Notes: generated by a model from the sequence alone, not told the origin. Shown: positions 17,273-26,980, counted from the stretch's first letter. The stretch: DNA of 64,000 nucleotides from Gaetbulibacter_B jejuensis (GCF_039524015.1 NZ_BAAAGF010000001.1:62001-126000), one strand, 5' to 3'. A program made the numbers and translations.

Positions 17273-19222
17273 CTATTTACGCTTTCTCTTCTTATACTTC
17301 ACCTTATTTTTTCGTTGGTTAAAAGGCACAGCATCGTTAAAGGTATTTTTAGTTTTTCCTGGTTTATTTTTACGCCATTTTTCATCTTTTTTAGGCAATA
17401 AAACATCAAGTAAATCTTGTCTTCCTAATTTATTAAGCGTGTTTTTTATCCAGGCTTTGTTTTCATCCTTATACCAAAAGAAAAAACGGTGTTGTTCGTC
17501 TTTTTCCTTTCTGGTTTTTGGCGTATTCACTTTTTTAAGTGTATACGGATGATAACCACTGTAATAAATCACTGTTGCTACCGTCATTGGTGTTGGCGTA
17601 AAACCTTGTACTTGCTCAAGCTGAAAGCCCATATCTTTAGTTTCGGCAGCAAGATTAGCCATATCCTCTACTTCGCAAGCTGGATGATTTGAAATAAAAT
17701 ACGGAATTAACTGTAAGTTCAGTTTATTCTTAATATTGATTTTATCGAAACGTTCTTTAAACTTATGAAAGTAACTAAACGAAGGTTTTCGCATTAATTT
17801 CAAAACAGGATCACTGGTGTGTTCTGGCGCCACTTTAAGTCGACCAGAAACATGCTTCGTCATCACTTCTTCGGTATAATCATCTAACTCCTTTGGGTCG
17901 GCATTTTTATTGAATTCTGGGACCAACATATCGTGTCTAATTCCAGAACCGATAAATGATTTTTTAACCTTCGGATGACTATCAACCGCTTGATATAATT
18001 CGGTTAACGGTTTATGAGATGTATCTAAATTGCTACAGATTACTGGCGAAATACAACTTGGTGCCACACATTTATCGCAAATAGATTGTACTTTACCTTT
18101 CATTTGGTACATATTAGCACTTGGTCCGCCAATATCAGATAAATAGCCTTTAAAGTCAGGCATATTGGCTACTTTATCAACTTCCTTTAATATAGACTCC
18201 TTGCTACGACTCGCTATAAATTTTCCTTGATGTGCTGAAATAGTACAAAAACTACAGCCACCAAAACAACCACGATGAATGTTTATAGACGTTTTTATCA
18301 TCTCGTAAGCAGGAATTGGCCCACGCTTATTGTATTTTGGATGTGGTAAACGTGTGTAAGGCAAATCGAAAGAGGCATCAATTTCGGCTTCCGTCATTGT
18401 AGGATAAGGCGGATTAATCATCAACATCTTACTACCAACACGCTGAAAAATTCGTCTTGCAGCTAACTTATTAGACTCTTGCTCTATTACTTTAAAGTTA
18501 GATGCGTAAGCCTTTTTATCTTTTAAACAGGTTTCGTGTGAAGCAATTTCAACATCTTCCCAATTTTTGTTTTTTGGGATATCATTTTCATCATTAATAA
18601 GAATCGCTGTTTGGTTAACTGTATTAATACTATTGAAAGGGACTCCACGCTCTAGTAAACGTACAATTTCACGAAGTGGTTGTTCACCCATTCCGTACAC
18701 CAACATATCTGCTTTAGAGGTTTCTAAAATAGTTGGCATTAATTGATCGCTCCAATAATCGTAATGTGTTACACGACGTAAAGAGCCTTCAATACCACCA
18801 ATTAAAACTGGTGTATCTGGCCATTTTTCTTTTAAAATTTTACTATAAACGGTTGATGCATAATCTGGTCTAAATCCAATTTCGCCATTTGGCGTGTAGG
18901 CATCTTTATCGCGACGCTTTTTATTGGCGTTGTAGTTGCTAATCATAGGATCCATGCAACCACCTGTAACACCGAAGAATAAACGTGGTTTACCCAACTT
19001 AACAAAATCCTGAAGATTATCGTTAACGTTTGGTTGTGGTACTATGGCCACTCGTAAACCCATACTTTCTAACAAACGTCCAATTACTGCTGGACCAAAG
19101 GTTGGATGATCTACATAGGCATCTCCGCTAAACAGGATAACATCTAGGTATTCCCATCCGCGAATTTTCACCTCTTTGTTTGTGGTAGGTAACCAACTAG
19201 AAAGTCTTAATTCTTCTTGCAT
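17273..19222 (-). CDS. YgiQ-family radical SAM protein
   Basis: 649 residues. The UPF0313 N-terminus (WEYLDVILFSGDAYVDHPTF) leads into a cobalamin-binding-like fold. The radical SAM cluster motif GCFGGCSFC (CxxxCxxC, about 318-325) and the Cys-rich CDKCVAPSCISPVIC follow. The basic C-terminal tail (KKRKRK) is typical. The reaction of YgiQ is unknown; it should bind a 4Fe-4S cluster and S-adenosylmethionine. It converges on the DinB transcript with a 5-bp gap. Confidence 0.93.
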   Translation of the reverse strand: MQEELRLSSWLPTTNKEVKIRGWEYLDVILFSGDAYVDHPTFGPAVIGRLLESMGLRVAIVPQPNVNDNLQDFVKLGKPRLFFGVTGGCMDPMISNYNANKKRRDKDAYTPNGEIGFRPDYASTVYSKILKEKWPDTPVLIGGIEGSLRRVTHYDYWSDQLMPTILETSKADMLVYGMGEQPLREIVRLLERGVPFNSINTVNQTAILINDENDIPKNKNWEDVEIASHETCLKDKKAYASNFKVIEQESNKLAARRIFQRVGSKMLMINPPYPTMTEAEIDASFDLPYTRLPHPKYNKRGPIPAYEMIKTSINIHRGCFGGCSFCTISAHQGKFIASRSKESILKEVDKVANMPDFKGYLSDIGGPSANMYQMKGKVQSICDKCVAPSCISPVICSNLDTSHKPLTELYQAVDSHPKVKKSFIGSGIRHDMLVPEFNKNADPKELDDYTEEVMTKHVSGRLKVAPEHTSDPVLKLMRKPSFSYFHKFKERFDKINIKNKLNLQLIPYFISNHPACEVEDMANLAAETKDMGFQLEQVQGFTPTPMTVATVIYYSGYHPYTLKKVNTPKTRKEKDEQHRFFFWYKDENKAWIKNTLNKLGRQDLLDVLLPKKDEKWRKNKPGKTKNTFNDAVPFNQRKNKVKYKKRKRK

Positions 19223-19318
19223 AACGGCACAAAGGTAAATAGAAATTACTACTTAATTGCAAGCACTCCTGTTAAACCACACAAAAGCAACACAATAGCA
19301 GTATATTTTAATGAAAAA

Positions 19319-20950
19319 TTATAAATCGAGGGCTTTAATATTTTCTATACGGTTACGTTCTAGGAAGTCATCAATAGTTTCAAAATGTTCAATAACACGT
19401 TGATTTTTAAATTCGAAAACTTTTTTTGATAAACCTTGAAGAAAATCACGATCGTGAGACACTAAAACTAAGGTCCCATCAAATTCTTTTAAAGCATCTT
19501 TTAAAACGTCTTTAGATTTTAAATCGAGATGATTGGTTGGCTCATCCAGAATCAACAAGTTTACAGGTTCTAGTAGCAACTTCACCATAGCTAACCTGGT
19601 TTTTTCACCACCAGAAAGCACACCAACTTTTTTGTCGATATCGTCGCCTTTAAACATAAAACGACCTAAAATATTTTTTATTTGCGTACGAATATCGCCT
19701 TTTGCAACTTCATCAACCGTTTGAAAAATAGTTAAGTCTTCATCTAAAAGTGCAGCTTGGTTTTGTGCAAAATAACCTACTTGAACATTGTGACCTAATG
19801 AGCAAGTGCCTTCTACATCAATTTGTCCCATAATGGCTTTTATCATCGTTGATTTCCCTTCACCATTTCTACCTACAAAACATACTTTTTCGCCACGGGC
19901 AATTGACATGTTTGCATTTTTAAACACTACATGGTCATCGTAGGATTTAGAGACATCTTTTACCGTTACAGGATAATCACCCGAACGCTGTGTTTTTGGA
20001 AAACGCAACTTTAACGCCGATGTATCGATCTCATCAATCTCAATAATTTCAAGCTTTTCTAACATTCGCTCTCTTGATGCCACCTGATTGGTTTTAGAAT
20101 ATGTACCTTTAAAACGCTCAATAAACGCTTGGTTGTCCGCTATAAATTTTTGTTGTTCTTGATATGCTTTTATTTGATGCGCTCGTCTATCTTCACGAAG
20201 CTGTAAATAATGAGTATAATTTGCTTTGTAATCGTAAATACGACCCATAGTTACTTCTATAGTTCGGTTTGTAATGTTATCTACAAACGCTCTATCGTGC
20301 GAAATCACGACCACTGCTTTTGCCTTATTCACTAAAAAATCTTCTAGCCAAATTACCGATTCAATATCTATATGGTTGGTTGGCTCATCAAGCAAAATTA
20401 AATCGGGTTTTTGAAGTAAAATTTTCGCCAATTCAATTCGCATACGCCATCCACCTGAAAACTCACTTGTTGGTTTATTGAAATCTTCAGGCTTGAAACC
20501 CAAACCTTTCAACGCTTTTTCAACTTCAGCAGTGTAATTTACTTCCTCTAAAGCATAATACTTTTCACCCAAATCTGATACGCGCTCAATGATTTTCATG
20601 TATTCATCAGATTCGTAATCGGTTCGTGTTTCAAGCTGCTTGTTTAACGCATCCATTTCATCACGCATTTCAAAAATATGACTAAATGCTTTGGATGTTT
20701 CTTCTAAAACTGATGTATTATCTTCGGTTAATAAATGCTGAGGCAAATAAGCTATTACAGCGTCTTTTGGTGTTCTAACATGTCCTTTTGTAGGATTTTG
20801 AACACCAGCAATAATTTTCATCATTGTAGATTTTCCGGCACCATTTTTACCCATAAGGGCAATTTTATCATTTTCATTTATAGTAAAAGACACATCACTA
20901 AATAAGGTGTGACCACTAAATTCTACAACTAAATTATCTACAGAAATCAT
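19319..20950 (-). CDS. ABC-F family ATPase
   Basis: 543 residues with two ABC domains and no membrane part. Walker A motifs are GKNGAGKST (about 34-42) and GRNGEGKST (about 345). Signature motifs are FSGGWRMRIELA and LSGGEKTRLAMV, each followed by LLDEPTNHID or LDEPTNHLD. The charged linker at about 240-300 is the P-site tRNA interaction motif of ABC-F proteins, which rescue or regulate stalled ribosomes. Subfamily is not assigned. Divergent from the ribosomal-protein cluster. A TAGTTTTG box lies 20 bp upstream (20970-20977, minus strand). Confidence 0.93.
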   Translation of the reverse strand: MISVDNLVVEFSGHTLFSDVSFTINENDKIALMGKNGAGKSTMMKIIAGVQNPTKGHVRTPKDAVIAYLPQHLLTEDNTSVLEETSKAFSHIFEMRDEMDALNKQLETRTDYESDEYMKIIERVSDLGEKYYALEEVNYTAEVEKALKGLGFKPEDFNKPTSEFSGGWRMRIELAKILLQKPDLILLDEPTNHIDIESVIWLEDFLVNKAKAVVVISHDRAFVDNITNRTIEVTMGRIYDYKANYTHYLQLREDRRAHQIKAYQEQQKFIADNQAFIERFKGTYSKTNQVASRERMLEKLEIIEIDEIDTSALKLRFPKTQRSGDYPVTVKDVSKSYDDHVVFKNANMSIARGEKVCFVGRNGEGKSTMIKAIMGQIDVEGTCSLGHNVQVGYFAQNQAALLDEDLTIFQTVDEVAKGDIRTQIKNILGRFMFKGDDIDKKVGVLSGGEKTRLAMVKLLLEPVNLLILDEPTNHLDLKSKDVLKDALKEFDGTLVLVSHDRDFLQGLSKKVFEFKNQRVIEHFETIDDFLERNRIENIKALDL

Positions 20951-21280
20951 AGCTTTAATTTTAAAGGCGCAAAACTACTAAAAGCCGAAAGATAAATCTT
21001 TGATTTTTTTGAAGTAATGTTAGTTTTTACGGTATTACATATATAACATTAATAAAAACACTCAAAACCTCTAAGAAAATTGACATTATAATGTTTGGTA
21101 TACTTTAAATAATCAATCTAAAATCATCTCTTATTTTACACAATTGTATATCAAAACTATTCCATAATTATATGAATAGAAAAACCTATAAATGACAAAT
21201 TGCAACCTAGTATAAAACAAACCTTAATTCAACCTTTTTAAACAGCCTGATTTTCAACGAAAAAAAACATCTAATTAGAA
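20951..21280. other. AT-rich divergent intergenic region without a gene
   Basis: About 330 bp between the ABC-F start and the rplM promoter. It is very AT-rich, with stops in all frames. Apart from the -7 box of the ABC-F gene at its left edge I see no repeat, RNA or reading frame. Confidence 0.7.
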
Positions 21281-21311
21281 TTTGGTAATCAAATATATAA
21301 TCGTAAATTTG
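21281..21311 (+). promoter_or_regulatory. Bacteroidetes-type promoter of the rplM cluster
   Basis: TTTG at 21281, a 19-bp spacer, then TAAATTTG at 21304: an exact match to the TTTG / TAnnTTTG pattern of the primary sigma factor in this phylum. It lies 46 bp before the GTG start of rplM. Confidence 0.85.
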
Positions 21312-21357
21312 CAAACTCTTTTTGAGAGAAGAATGTTTAATTATTAAATTAGAAAGT

Positions 21358-21813
21358 GTGGACACATTAAGCTACAAAACAGTTTCAGCAAATAAAGCCA
21401 CTGTAAATAAGGAGTGGGTTTTAGTTGATGCTGAAGGACAGACTTTAGGTCGCTTAGCTTCTAAAGTTGCAAAACTTTTAAGAGGTAAGCATAAACCTAA
21501 CTTTACACCACACGTTGATTGCGGAGACAATGTAATTGTTGTTAACTCTGAAAAAATCAACTTAACAGGAAACAAGTGGAACGACAAAACTTACATTCGT
21601 CACACAGGTTATCCAGGTGGTCAAAGAAGTTTATCTGCTACAGAAATGTTTGGAAAAGATCCAGCAAGATTAGTAGAAAAATCAGTAAAAGGAATGTTGC
21701 CTAAAAACAAATTAGGCGCAGATTTATTCCGTAACCTAACAGTTGTTGTTGGTACTGAGCATGCTCATGAAGCTCAAAAACCAAAAGCAATTAACTTAAA
21801 CGAATTCAATTAA
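21358..21813 (+). CDS. rplM: 50S ribosomal protein uL13
   Basis: 151 residues from a GTG start, chosen because flavobacterial uL13 begins MDTLSYKT; a longer frame from TTG at 21322 adds 12 residues not typical of the family. Signature segments are GQTLGRLASKVAKLLRGKHK, the KINLTGNKW block and HTGYPGGQRS. It opens the rplM-rpsI-rpsB-tsf cluster, and its stop overlaps the rpsI start by one base (TAATG). Confidence 0.96.
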   Translation: MDTLSYKTVSANKATVNKEWVLVDAEGQTLGRLASKVAKLLRGKHKPNFTPHVDCGDNVIVVNSEKINLTGNKWNDKTYIRHTGYPGGQRSLSATEMFGKDPARLVEKSVKGMLPKNKLGADLFRNLTVVVGTEHAHEAQKPKAINLNEFN

Positions 21814-22199
21814 TGGAAGTAATTCACAAAATCGGCCGTAGAAAGACGGCTGTTGCTCGTGTGTATGTTGCCCAAGGAAAAGGAAACATCACGATTAACA
21901 AAAAAGACATGGCGGTTTATTTTCCTACTGCAACTTTACAGTACAAAGTAAACCAACCTTTAGCTATGACTAACAATGATGGCAACTTTGATATTACAGT
22001 AAATGTATATGGAGGTGGCATAACAGGTCAAGCTGAGGCAATCCGTTTAGCATTATCTCGTGCTATGTGCGAAGTAGATGCTGACAACAGAGGTATTTTA
22101 AAACCTGAAGGTTTATTAACTAGAGACCCAAGAATGGTAGAGCGTAAGAAATTCGGACAGAAGAAAGCTCGTAAGAAATTCCAGTTCTCTAAACGTTAA
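21813..22199 (+). CDS. rpsI: 30S ribosomal protein uS9
   Basis: 128 residues with the family start HKIGRRKTAVARVYV. The conserved basic C-terminus ends in KKFQFSKR, where the terminal Lys-Arg reaches the P-site tRNA. Translationally coupled to rplM through a one-base overlap. A 184-bp structured spacer follows before rpsB. Confidence 0.97.
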   Translation: MEVIHKIGRRKTAVARVYVAQGKGNITINKKDMAVYFPTATLQYKVNQPLAMTNNDGNFDITVNVYGGGITGQAEAIRLALSRAMCEVDADNRGILKPEGLLTRDPRMVERKKFGQKKARKKFQFSKR

Positions 22200-22206
22200 A
22201 ATCCCC

Positions 22207-22352
22207 AACTTGATTTCGGGATCTGTATTTACAGTTTTACAATCAAGTTATTTAAAACATTTAAACCAGTTATTGTTGCCCATGACCTTTGTGTCAGGGT
22301 TTAGTTTAGCATCTAAATGATTAAGGCGAGCAAAAGCAACCACTCAATCATT
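22207..22352 (+). promoter_or_regulatory. structured rpsI-rpsB spacer, candidate rpsB leader
   Basis: Three successive hairpins can be drawn. The first has a 9-bp stem, AACTTGATT (22207-22215) with AATCAAGTT (22241-22249), enclosing a smaller CTGT/ACAG stem. The second is CCC-a-TGAC with GTCA-GGG at 22279-22299. The third is AATGATT (22316-22322) with AATCATT (22346-22352), ending 31 bp before the rpsB start. None has a T-tract, so they are not terminators. This may be an autoregulatory leader for S2/EF-Ts; that role is inference. Confidence 0.45.
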
Positions 22353-22383
22353 GCTAATTCAACAGAACGTAAACTATTACAAA

Positions 22384-23154
22384 ATGGAAAAAGTAGAAGT
22401 AAAAGAATTACTTGAAGCAGGTGTACATTTTGGACACTTGACTAGAAAATGGGATCCAAACATGGCTCCTTACATTTATATGGAGCGTAACGGTATCCAT
22501 ATTATCAATCTTTACAAAACTGCTGCCAAAATTGAAGAAACTTCTCAAGCTCTTCACAAAATTGCAGCTTCTGGAAAGAAAATCTTATTTGTTGCTACAA
22601 AAAAACAAGCTAAAGACATCGTTGCTGAAAAAGCAGGTGCAGTAAACATGCCTTACATTACTGAAAGATGGCCAGGTGGAATGTTAACTAACTTTGTTAC
22701 TATTAGAAAAGCTGTAAAGAAAATGGCTTCTATTGATAGAATGAAAAAAGATGGTACATTCAACACACTTTCTAAAAAAGAGCGTTTACAGGTAGACCGT
22801 TTAAGAGCTAAATTAGAAAAGAACTTAGGTTCTATCTCTGATATGACTCGTTTACCAGGTGCTTTATTTGTTGTAGATATCAAGCGTGAACACATTGCAA
22901 TCAAAGAAGCACAAAAATTAAACATTCCAATCTTTGCAATGGTTGACACTAACTCAGATCCAAGACAAGTTGATTACTTGATTCCATCTAACGATGATGC
23001 TTCAAAATCAATCAACAAAGTACTTTCTTTGGTAACTTCTGCAATTGCAGACGGTTTATCAGAAAGAAAATCTGATAAAGCTGATAAATCAGAAAAAGCA
23101 GCTAAACCTGCTAAAACTGCAAAAAAGAAAGCAGTAGCTGAAGAAGAAGAATAA
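22384..23154 (+). CDS. rpsB: 30S ribosomal protein uS2
   Basis: 256 residues from ATG 22384 (MEKVEVKELLEAGVHFGHLT), the usual family start; an upstream in-frame TTG is not used. ERWPGGMLTNFVTIRKAV and TNSDPRQVDYLIPSNDDA are signature segments. The C-terminus is a Lys/Ala/Glu-rich extension (AAKPAKTAKKKAVAEEEE) common in Bacteroidetes. The gene is followed by tsf, the classical pairing. Confidence 0.97.
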   Translation: MEKVEVKELLEAGVHFGHLTRKWDPNMAPYIYMERNGIHIINLYKTAAKIEETSQALHKIAASGKKILFVATKKQAKDIVAEKAGAVNMPYITERWPGGMLTNFVTIRKAVKKMASIDRMKKDGTFNTLSKKERLQVDRLRAKLEKNLGSISDMTRLPGALFVVDIKREHIAIKEAQKLNIPIFAMVDTNSDPRQVDYLIPSNDDASKSINKVLSLVTSAIADGLSERKSDKADKSEKAAKPAKTAKKKAVAEEEE

Positions 23155-23176
23155 ATAACAATTTCAAAACATAAAT

Positions 23177-23226
23177 AAGTCGTTTAGTTCTTTTCTTTGT
23201 TGAAAATTAATTGGACGACTTTTTTA
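23177..23226 (+). other. hairpin with T-tract between rpsB and tsf (possible attenuator)
   Basis: AAGTCGT at 23177 pairs with ACGACTT ending at 23221, followed by a run of T. The loop is long (31 nt), so termination should be weak. It may lower tsf relative to rpsB or act as an RNA processing site. Confidence 0.45.
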
Positions 23227-23238
23227 AATTTTAAACTC

Positions 23239-24213
23239 ATGGAAAATACTGTAAAAATTACAGCCGCAGAAGTAAATAAACTAAGACAAGCAACAGGAGC
23301 AGGAATGATGGATTGCAAAAAAGCCCTAGTGGAAGCTGGTGGTGATTTTGACAAAGCTATTGAGGTTTTACGTAAAAAAGGACAAAAAGTTGCTGAAAAA
23401 AGAGCTGACCGTGACTCATCTGAAGGTGCAGCTATCGCAAAAATTAACGATGATAATACTGTAGGTGTTGCTATTGTATTAGGTTGCGAAACTGACTTTG
23501 TTGGTAAAAACGAAAACTTTGTGAAATTAGCTAACGATTTAGCTGATATCGCTATAAACTACAATACAAAAGAAGAGTTTTTAGCTGCTGATTTTGGTGG
23601 AATGACTGTTGCTGATAAATTAACTGAGCAAACAGGTGTTATTGGTGAAAAGTTAGACATCACTGCTTTTGAAAAGTTAGAAGCTCCTTATGTTGGACAA
23701 TACGTTCACATCAATAAAATTGCTGCTTTAGTAGGTTTATCTGCAAAAGTAGACAACGCTGATACTTTAGTAAAAGACGTTGCAATGCAAGTAGCTTCAA
23801 TGGGAGCAACTACATTATCTTACAAAGATTTTGATCCTGCATTTATCGCTTCTGAAACTGAAGCTAGAATTGCTGTTATTGAAAAAGACAATATTGAATT
23901 AGGTCGTTTAGGTAAAACTTTAAAAAATGTACCTCAATACATTTCAATGGCACAATTAACTCCTGAAGTTTTAGCTAAAGCTGAAGAAGATGCAAAAGCT
24001 GAATTAAAAGCTGAAGGTAAGCCAGAGCAAATTTGGGATAGAATTTTACCAGGTAAAATGGAGCGTTTCATTTCTGATAACACAACTTTAGACCAAGAAC
24101 AATGCTTATTGGATCAAAACTTCATTAAAGACGAAAAAATAAACGTAGCAAAATATGTTGCATCTTATGGAGATGTTGAAGTTACAAGTTTTAAACGTGT
24201 AACTGTTGGATAA
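23239..24213 (+). CDS. tsf: elongation factor Ts
   Basis: 324 residues from ATG 23239 (MENTVKITAAEVNKLRQATG). The N-terminal UBA-like module with TGAGMMDCKKAL and the TDFVGKN motif that contacts EF-Tu are intact. It restores EF-Tu-GTP. A strong terminator follows, closing the ribosomal cluster. Confidence 0.97.
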   Translation: MENTVKITAAEVNKLRQATGAGMMDCKKALVEAGGDFDKAIEVLRKKGQKVAEKRADRDSSEGAAIAKINDDNTVGVAIVLGCETDFVGKNENFVKLANDLADIAINYNTKEEFLAADFGGMTVADKLTEQTGVIGEKLDITAFEKLEAPYVGQYVHINKIAALVGLSAKVDNADTLVKDVAMQVASMGATTLSYKDFDPAFIASETEARIAVIEKDNIELGRLGKTLKNVPQYISMAQLTPEVLAKAEEDAKAELKAEGKPEQIWDRILPGKMERFISDNTTLDQEQCLLDQNFIKDEKINVAKYVASYGDVEVTSFKRVTVG

Positions 24214-24238
24214 TTAAAATCCAATTTTCCAAAACATT

Positions 24239-24269
24239 AAAAAGCTTCTCATAACGAGAGGCTTTTTTT
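24239..24269 (+). terminator. intrinsic terminator after tsf
   Basis: Stem AAAAAGCTTCTC / GAGAGGCTTTTT (one G-U pair), loop ATAAC, then a T run. Confidence 0.88.
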
Positions 24270-24294
24270 ATAATTTAAAAACAAAAAAATTATG

Positions 24295-24302
24295 TAGTTT
24301 TG
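24295..24302 (+). promoter_or_regulatory. candidate -7 box of pyrH
   Basis: TAGTTTTG, a perfect TAnnTTTG match, 19 bp before the pyrH start and just after the tsf terminator. No TTTG -33 element at the right spacing. Confidence 0.5.
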
Positions 24303-24321
24303 CTAAACTTTCAAAATCAAA

Positions 24322-25029
24322 ATGAAATACAAAAGAATTCTCCTAAAATTATCTGGTGAAGCCCTAATGGGAACACGTCAATACGGTATTGATCCTGTAC
24401 GTTTATCAGAATATGCAAACGACATTAAAGAAATCATTGAAAAAGGTGTTGAAGTAGCCATTGTTATTGGTGGTGGAAACATTTTTAGAGGTGTTGCTGG
24501 TGCAAGCAATGGAATGGACAGGGTTCAAGGTGATCACATGGGTATGTTAGCAACCGTCATTAATGGTTTAGCTTTACAAAGTGCCTTAGAAGATGCTGGT
24601 GTACCTACTCGTTTACAGTCGGCAATAAGTATTGATGAAGTTGCTGAACCTTTTATTAGAAGAAAAGCACTTCGCCACTTAGAAAAAGGGCGTGTTGTAA
24701 TTTTTGGTGGTGGAACAGGAAACCCATATTTTACAACAGATTCTGCTGCTGTATTAAGAGCTATTGAAATGGAAGCTGATGTTATTTTAAAAGGTACTCG
24801 TGTAGATGGAATTTACAATGCTGATCCTGAAAAAGACTCAAAAGCTGTAAAATTTGATTATATTTCTTTTGATGATGTATTGCGCCAAGGTCTTAAAGTA
24901 ATGGACACTACAGCCTTTACATTGAGTCAGGAAAATGAACTTCCAATTATTGTTTTTGATATGAACAAAAAAGGAAACTTACTAAAAGTAGTTTCTGGAG
25001 AAAAGATTGGAACTAAAGTAAACTTATAA
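24322..25029 (+). CDS. pyrH: UMP kinase
   Basis: 235 residues of the amino-acid-kinase fold. KRILLKLSGEALMG binds phosphate, VIGGGNIFRG is the glycine-rich loop, and DHMGMLATVINGLALQ and ILKGTRVDGIYNADPEKD are family motifs. It makes UDP from UMP for pyrimidine synthesis. It stands between tsf and frr as in many bacteria. Confidence 0.97.
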   Translation: MKYKRILLKLSGEALMGTRQYGIDPVRLSEYANDIKEIIEKGVEVAIVIGGGNIFRGVAGASNGMDRVQGDHMGMLATVINGLALQSALEDAGVPTRLQSAISIDEVAEPFIRRKALRHLEKGRVVIFGGGTGNPYFTTDSAAVLRAIEMEADVILKGTRVDGIYNADPEKDSKAVKFDYISFDDVLRQGLKVMDTTAFTLSQENELPIIVFDMNKKGNLLKVVSGEKIGTKVNL

Positions 25030-25091
25030 TAATTTTAAAGGTTTGGCTCATTTTTTGAAATGGCTTTTTAAGAATTAAAATACTTTTAAAG

Positions 25092-25649
25092 ATGAACGAA
25101 GACATACAATTTATACTAGACTCTGCTAAAGAATCAATGGATGCTGCAATAAAGCATTTAGAAAAACAATTAGTAAACATTAGAGCAGGAAAAGCTAGTC
25201 CTGCAATGTTGGGAGGTGTAATGGTTGACTATTATGGGTCTCAAACACCATTAAATCAGGTTGCAAACGTTAACACTCCTGATGGTAGAACCATATCTGT
25301 TCAACCTTGGGAAAAAGGAATGCTACAAGAAATTGAGCGAGGAATAATGATTGCAAATCTTGGTTTTAACCCTATGAACAATGGTGAAATGATTATTATT
25401 AATGTGCCACCATTGACTGAAGAGCGTCGTCGTGACCTTGCTAAACAAGCTAAAGCTGAAGCTGAAGATGCTAAAATTGGTGTTAGAAGTGCAAGAAAAG
25501 ATGCTAACAACGAAATTAAAAAATTAGATGATGCATCAGAAGACCTTCAAAAAAATGCAGAGATTGACATACAACAAATGACCGATAAATACGTTAAAAA
25601 AATTGACGATATTTTAGAAGTCAAAGAAAAAGAGATAATGACAGTATAA
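25092..25649 (+). CDS. frr: ribosome recycling factor
   Basis: 185 residues, the normal length. LEKQLVNIRAGKASPAML and the hinge region QPWEKGMLQEIERGI are diagnostic, followed by the long C-terminal helix (LTEERRRDLAKQAKAEAEDA). It splits post-termination ribosomes with EF-G. It lies 62 bp after pyrH, probably on the same transcript, and ends at a strong terminator. Confidence 0.97.
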   Translation: MNEDIQFILDSAKESMDAAIKHLEKQLVNIRAGKASPAMLGGVMVDYYGSQTPLNQVANVNTPDGRTISVQPWEKGMLQEIERGIMIANLGFNPMNNGEMIIINVPPLTEERRRDLAKQAKAEAEDAKIGVRSARKDANNEIKKLDDASEDLQKNAEIDIQQMTDKYVKKIDDILEVKEKEIMTV

Positions 25650-25651
25650 TT

Positions 25652-25676
25652 AAAAGCGACATAATTGTCGCTTTTT
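25652..25676 (+). terminator. intrinsic terminator after frr
   Basis: A perfect 10-bp stem AAAAGCGACA / TGTCGCTTTT with loop TAAT and a T tail. Confidence 0.92.
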
Positions 25677-25705
25677 CTTATCCTTTTAAAACCCTTCCCT
25701 CTTAC

Positions 25706-26980
25706 ATGCATAAACACTGTGTTTTTATTTTTTTTATACTCTGTATTTATACTACACAGTCGCAAACAACTTTAAAAGATTCTACTAAAGTTAGTCAGGA
25801 CTCTATTAAAAAAACCGAATTCCTTAAACAAATAGGCAATGGTTTTTTTCCAACCAATTACTTAAACATAGATTTACGATACCTTTTTAAATACAACCAA
25901 TATGAAGGTGTCAGAACAGGTTTAGGCGGCATTACAAACAAACGCTTTTCAGAACATTATAGACTTAATGGCTATCTTGTTTATGGGTTTTTAGACCATA
26001 ATTTTAAATACAGTATTGGTGGTGGGTTTAGACTTGCGTCAAAATCTAACACTTGGCTAAACTTATCATATACTGATGATCTTCAGGAAACAGGAAGTTC
26101 TGCTTTTTTAACCGACAAACGTTTTTTTCAGTTCTTTGAACCTCGATTGCTTAATATTAACTTGTTTCATAAACACATTACTAAAGCTATAACTTTAGAG
26201 CATAAACTAAGTAAACATTTACTTACCGAAACGCAATTTGCCGTTAGCAACATCAACCCTACGTATAGCTATGAATATTTAAAAAATGACAAAATATTAA
26301 ACGAATTTCACTTAAGTACAGCTAAAGTTGCATTGCAATGGAGTCCGTTTAGTAAGTTTGAAGTTTCAGAAGATGACTTAATAAAAGAAATTAAAACTGG
26401 CTATCCTAAATTCACACTACAATACACACATGCTTTTGAAGATGTTTTTAGAAGCAATATTAACTTTTCAAAGTTAGACTTTAGAACTGTTTATCAGTTA
26501 AATTATACTAAAGAGTCGTACACACAAGCAACAGTAGTTGCAGGAATGGTAAGTGGCGATACACCCTTAACGCATTTATATCATGCTTATCCAAACAATA
26601 TCACCAAAGAGACCATATTACAACGATTTTCGGTTGCAGGTATAAATAGCTTTGAAACCATGTATTTTAATGAATTTTTCTCTGATAGGTTTTCAACCTT
26701 TCAGCTGAAGCATTATTTTCAACCTTTTAATATTTCTGAACGCTACAAACCTCAATTGGTATTAATAACAAGGTATGCAATTGGAAACATGGGCAATATT
26801 GACAGGCATCAAAATATAACATTCAACACCTTAGAAGATGGTTATTCTGAATCTGGTTTTGAAATCAACAAACTTCTCTTTGGTTTCGGACTTAGCTTTG
26901 CGTATCGTTATGGAGCTTACCACCTACCAAAAACCGAAGATAACGTAGCTTTTAAATTTACCTTTAACGTTTCGTTATAA
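25706..26980 (+). CDS. outer-membrane beta-barrel protein, DUF5686-like, barrel only
   Basis: 424 residues with a signal peptide (cleavage near TTQSQ). The body consists of alternating aromatic and hydrophobic strands. NQYEGVRTGLGGITNKRFSE, the YGFLDHNFKYSIGGGFRL strand and SYTDDLQETGS resemble the barrel half of DUF5686 / CarboxypepD_reg-like outer-membrane proteins. The usual N-terminal carboxypeptidase-regulatory domain is absent. The final strand ends FKFTFNVSL, a typical barrel terminus. Function unknown; possibly outer-membrane biogenesis or transport. Confidence 0.72.
   Translation: MHKHCVFIFFILCIYTTQSQTTLKDSTKVSQDSIKKTEFLKQIGNGFFPTNYLNIDLRYLFKYNQYEGVRTGLGGITNKRFSEHYRLNGYLVYGFLDHNFKYSIGGGFRLASKSNTWLNLSYTDDLQETGSSAFLTDKRFFQFFEPRLLNINLFHKHITKAITLEHKLSKHLLTETQFAVSNINPTYSYEYLKNDKILNEFHLSTAKVALQWSPFSKFEVSEDDLIKEIKTGYPKFTLQYTHAFEDVFRSNINFSKLDFRTVYQLNYTKESYTQATVVAGMVSGDTPLTHLYHAYPNNITKETILQRFSVAGINSFETMYFNEFFSDRFSTFQLKHYFQPFNISERYKPQLVLITRYAIGNMGNIDRHQNITFNTLEDGYSESGFEINKLLFGFGLSFAYRYGAYHLPKTEDNVAFKFTFNVSL

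Noticed and set aside
22384..24213. Internal minus-strand frames in rpsB and other highly biased genes
   Set aside because: They mirror the codon bias of the real gene and show no family features.
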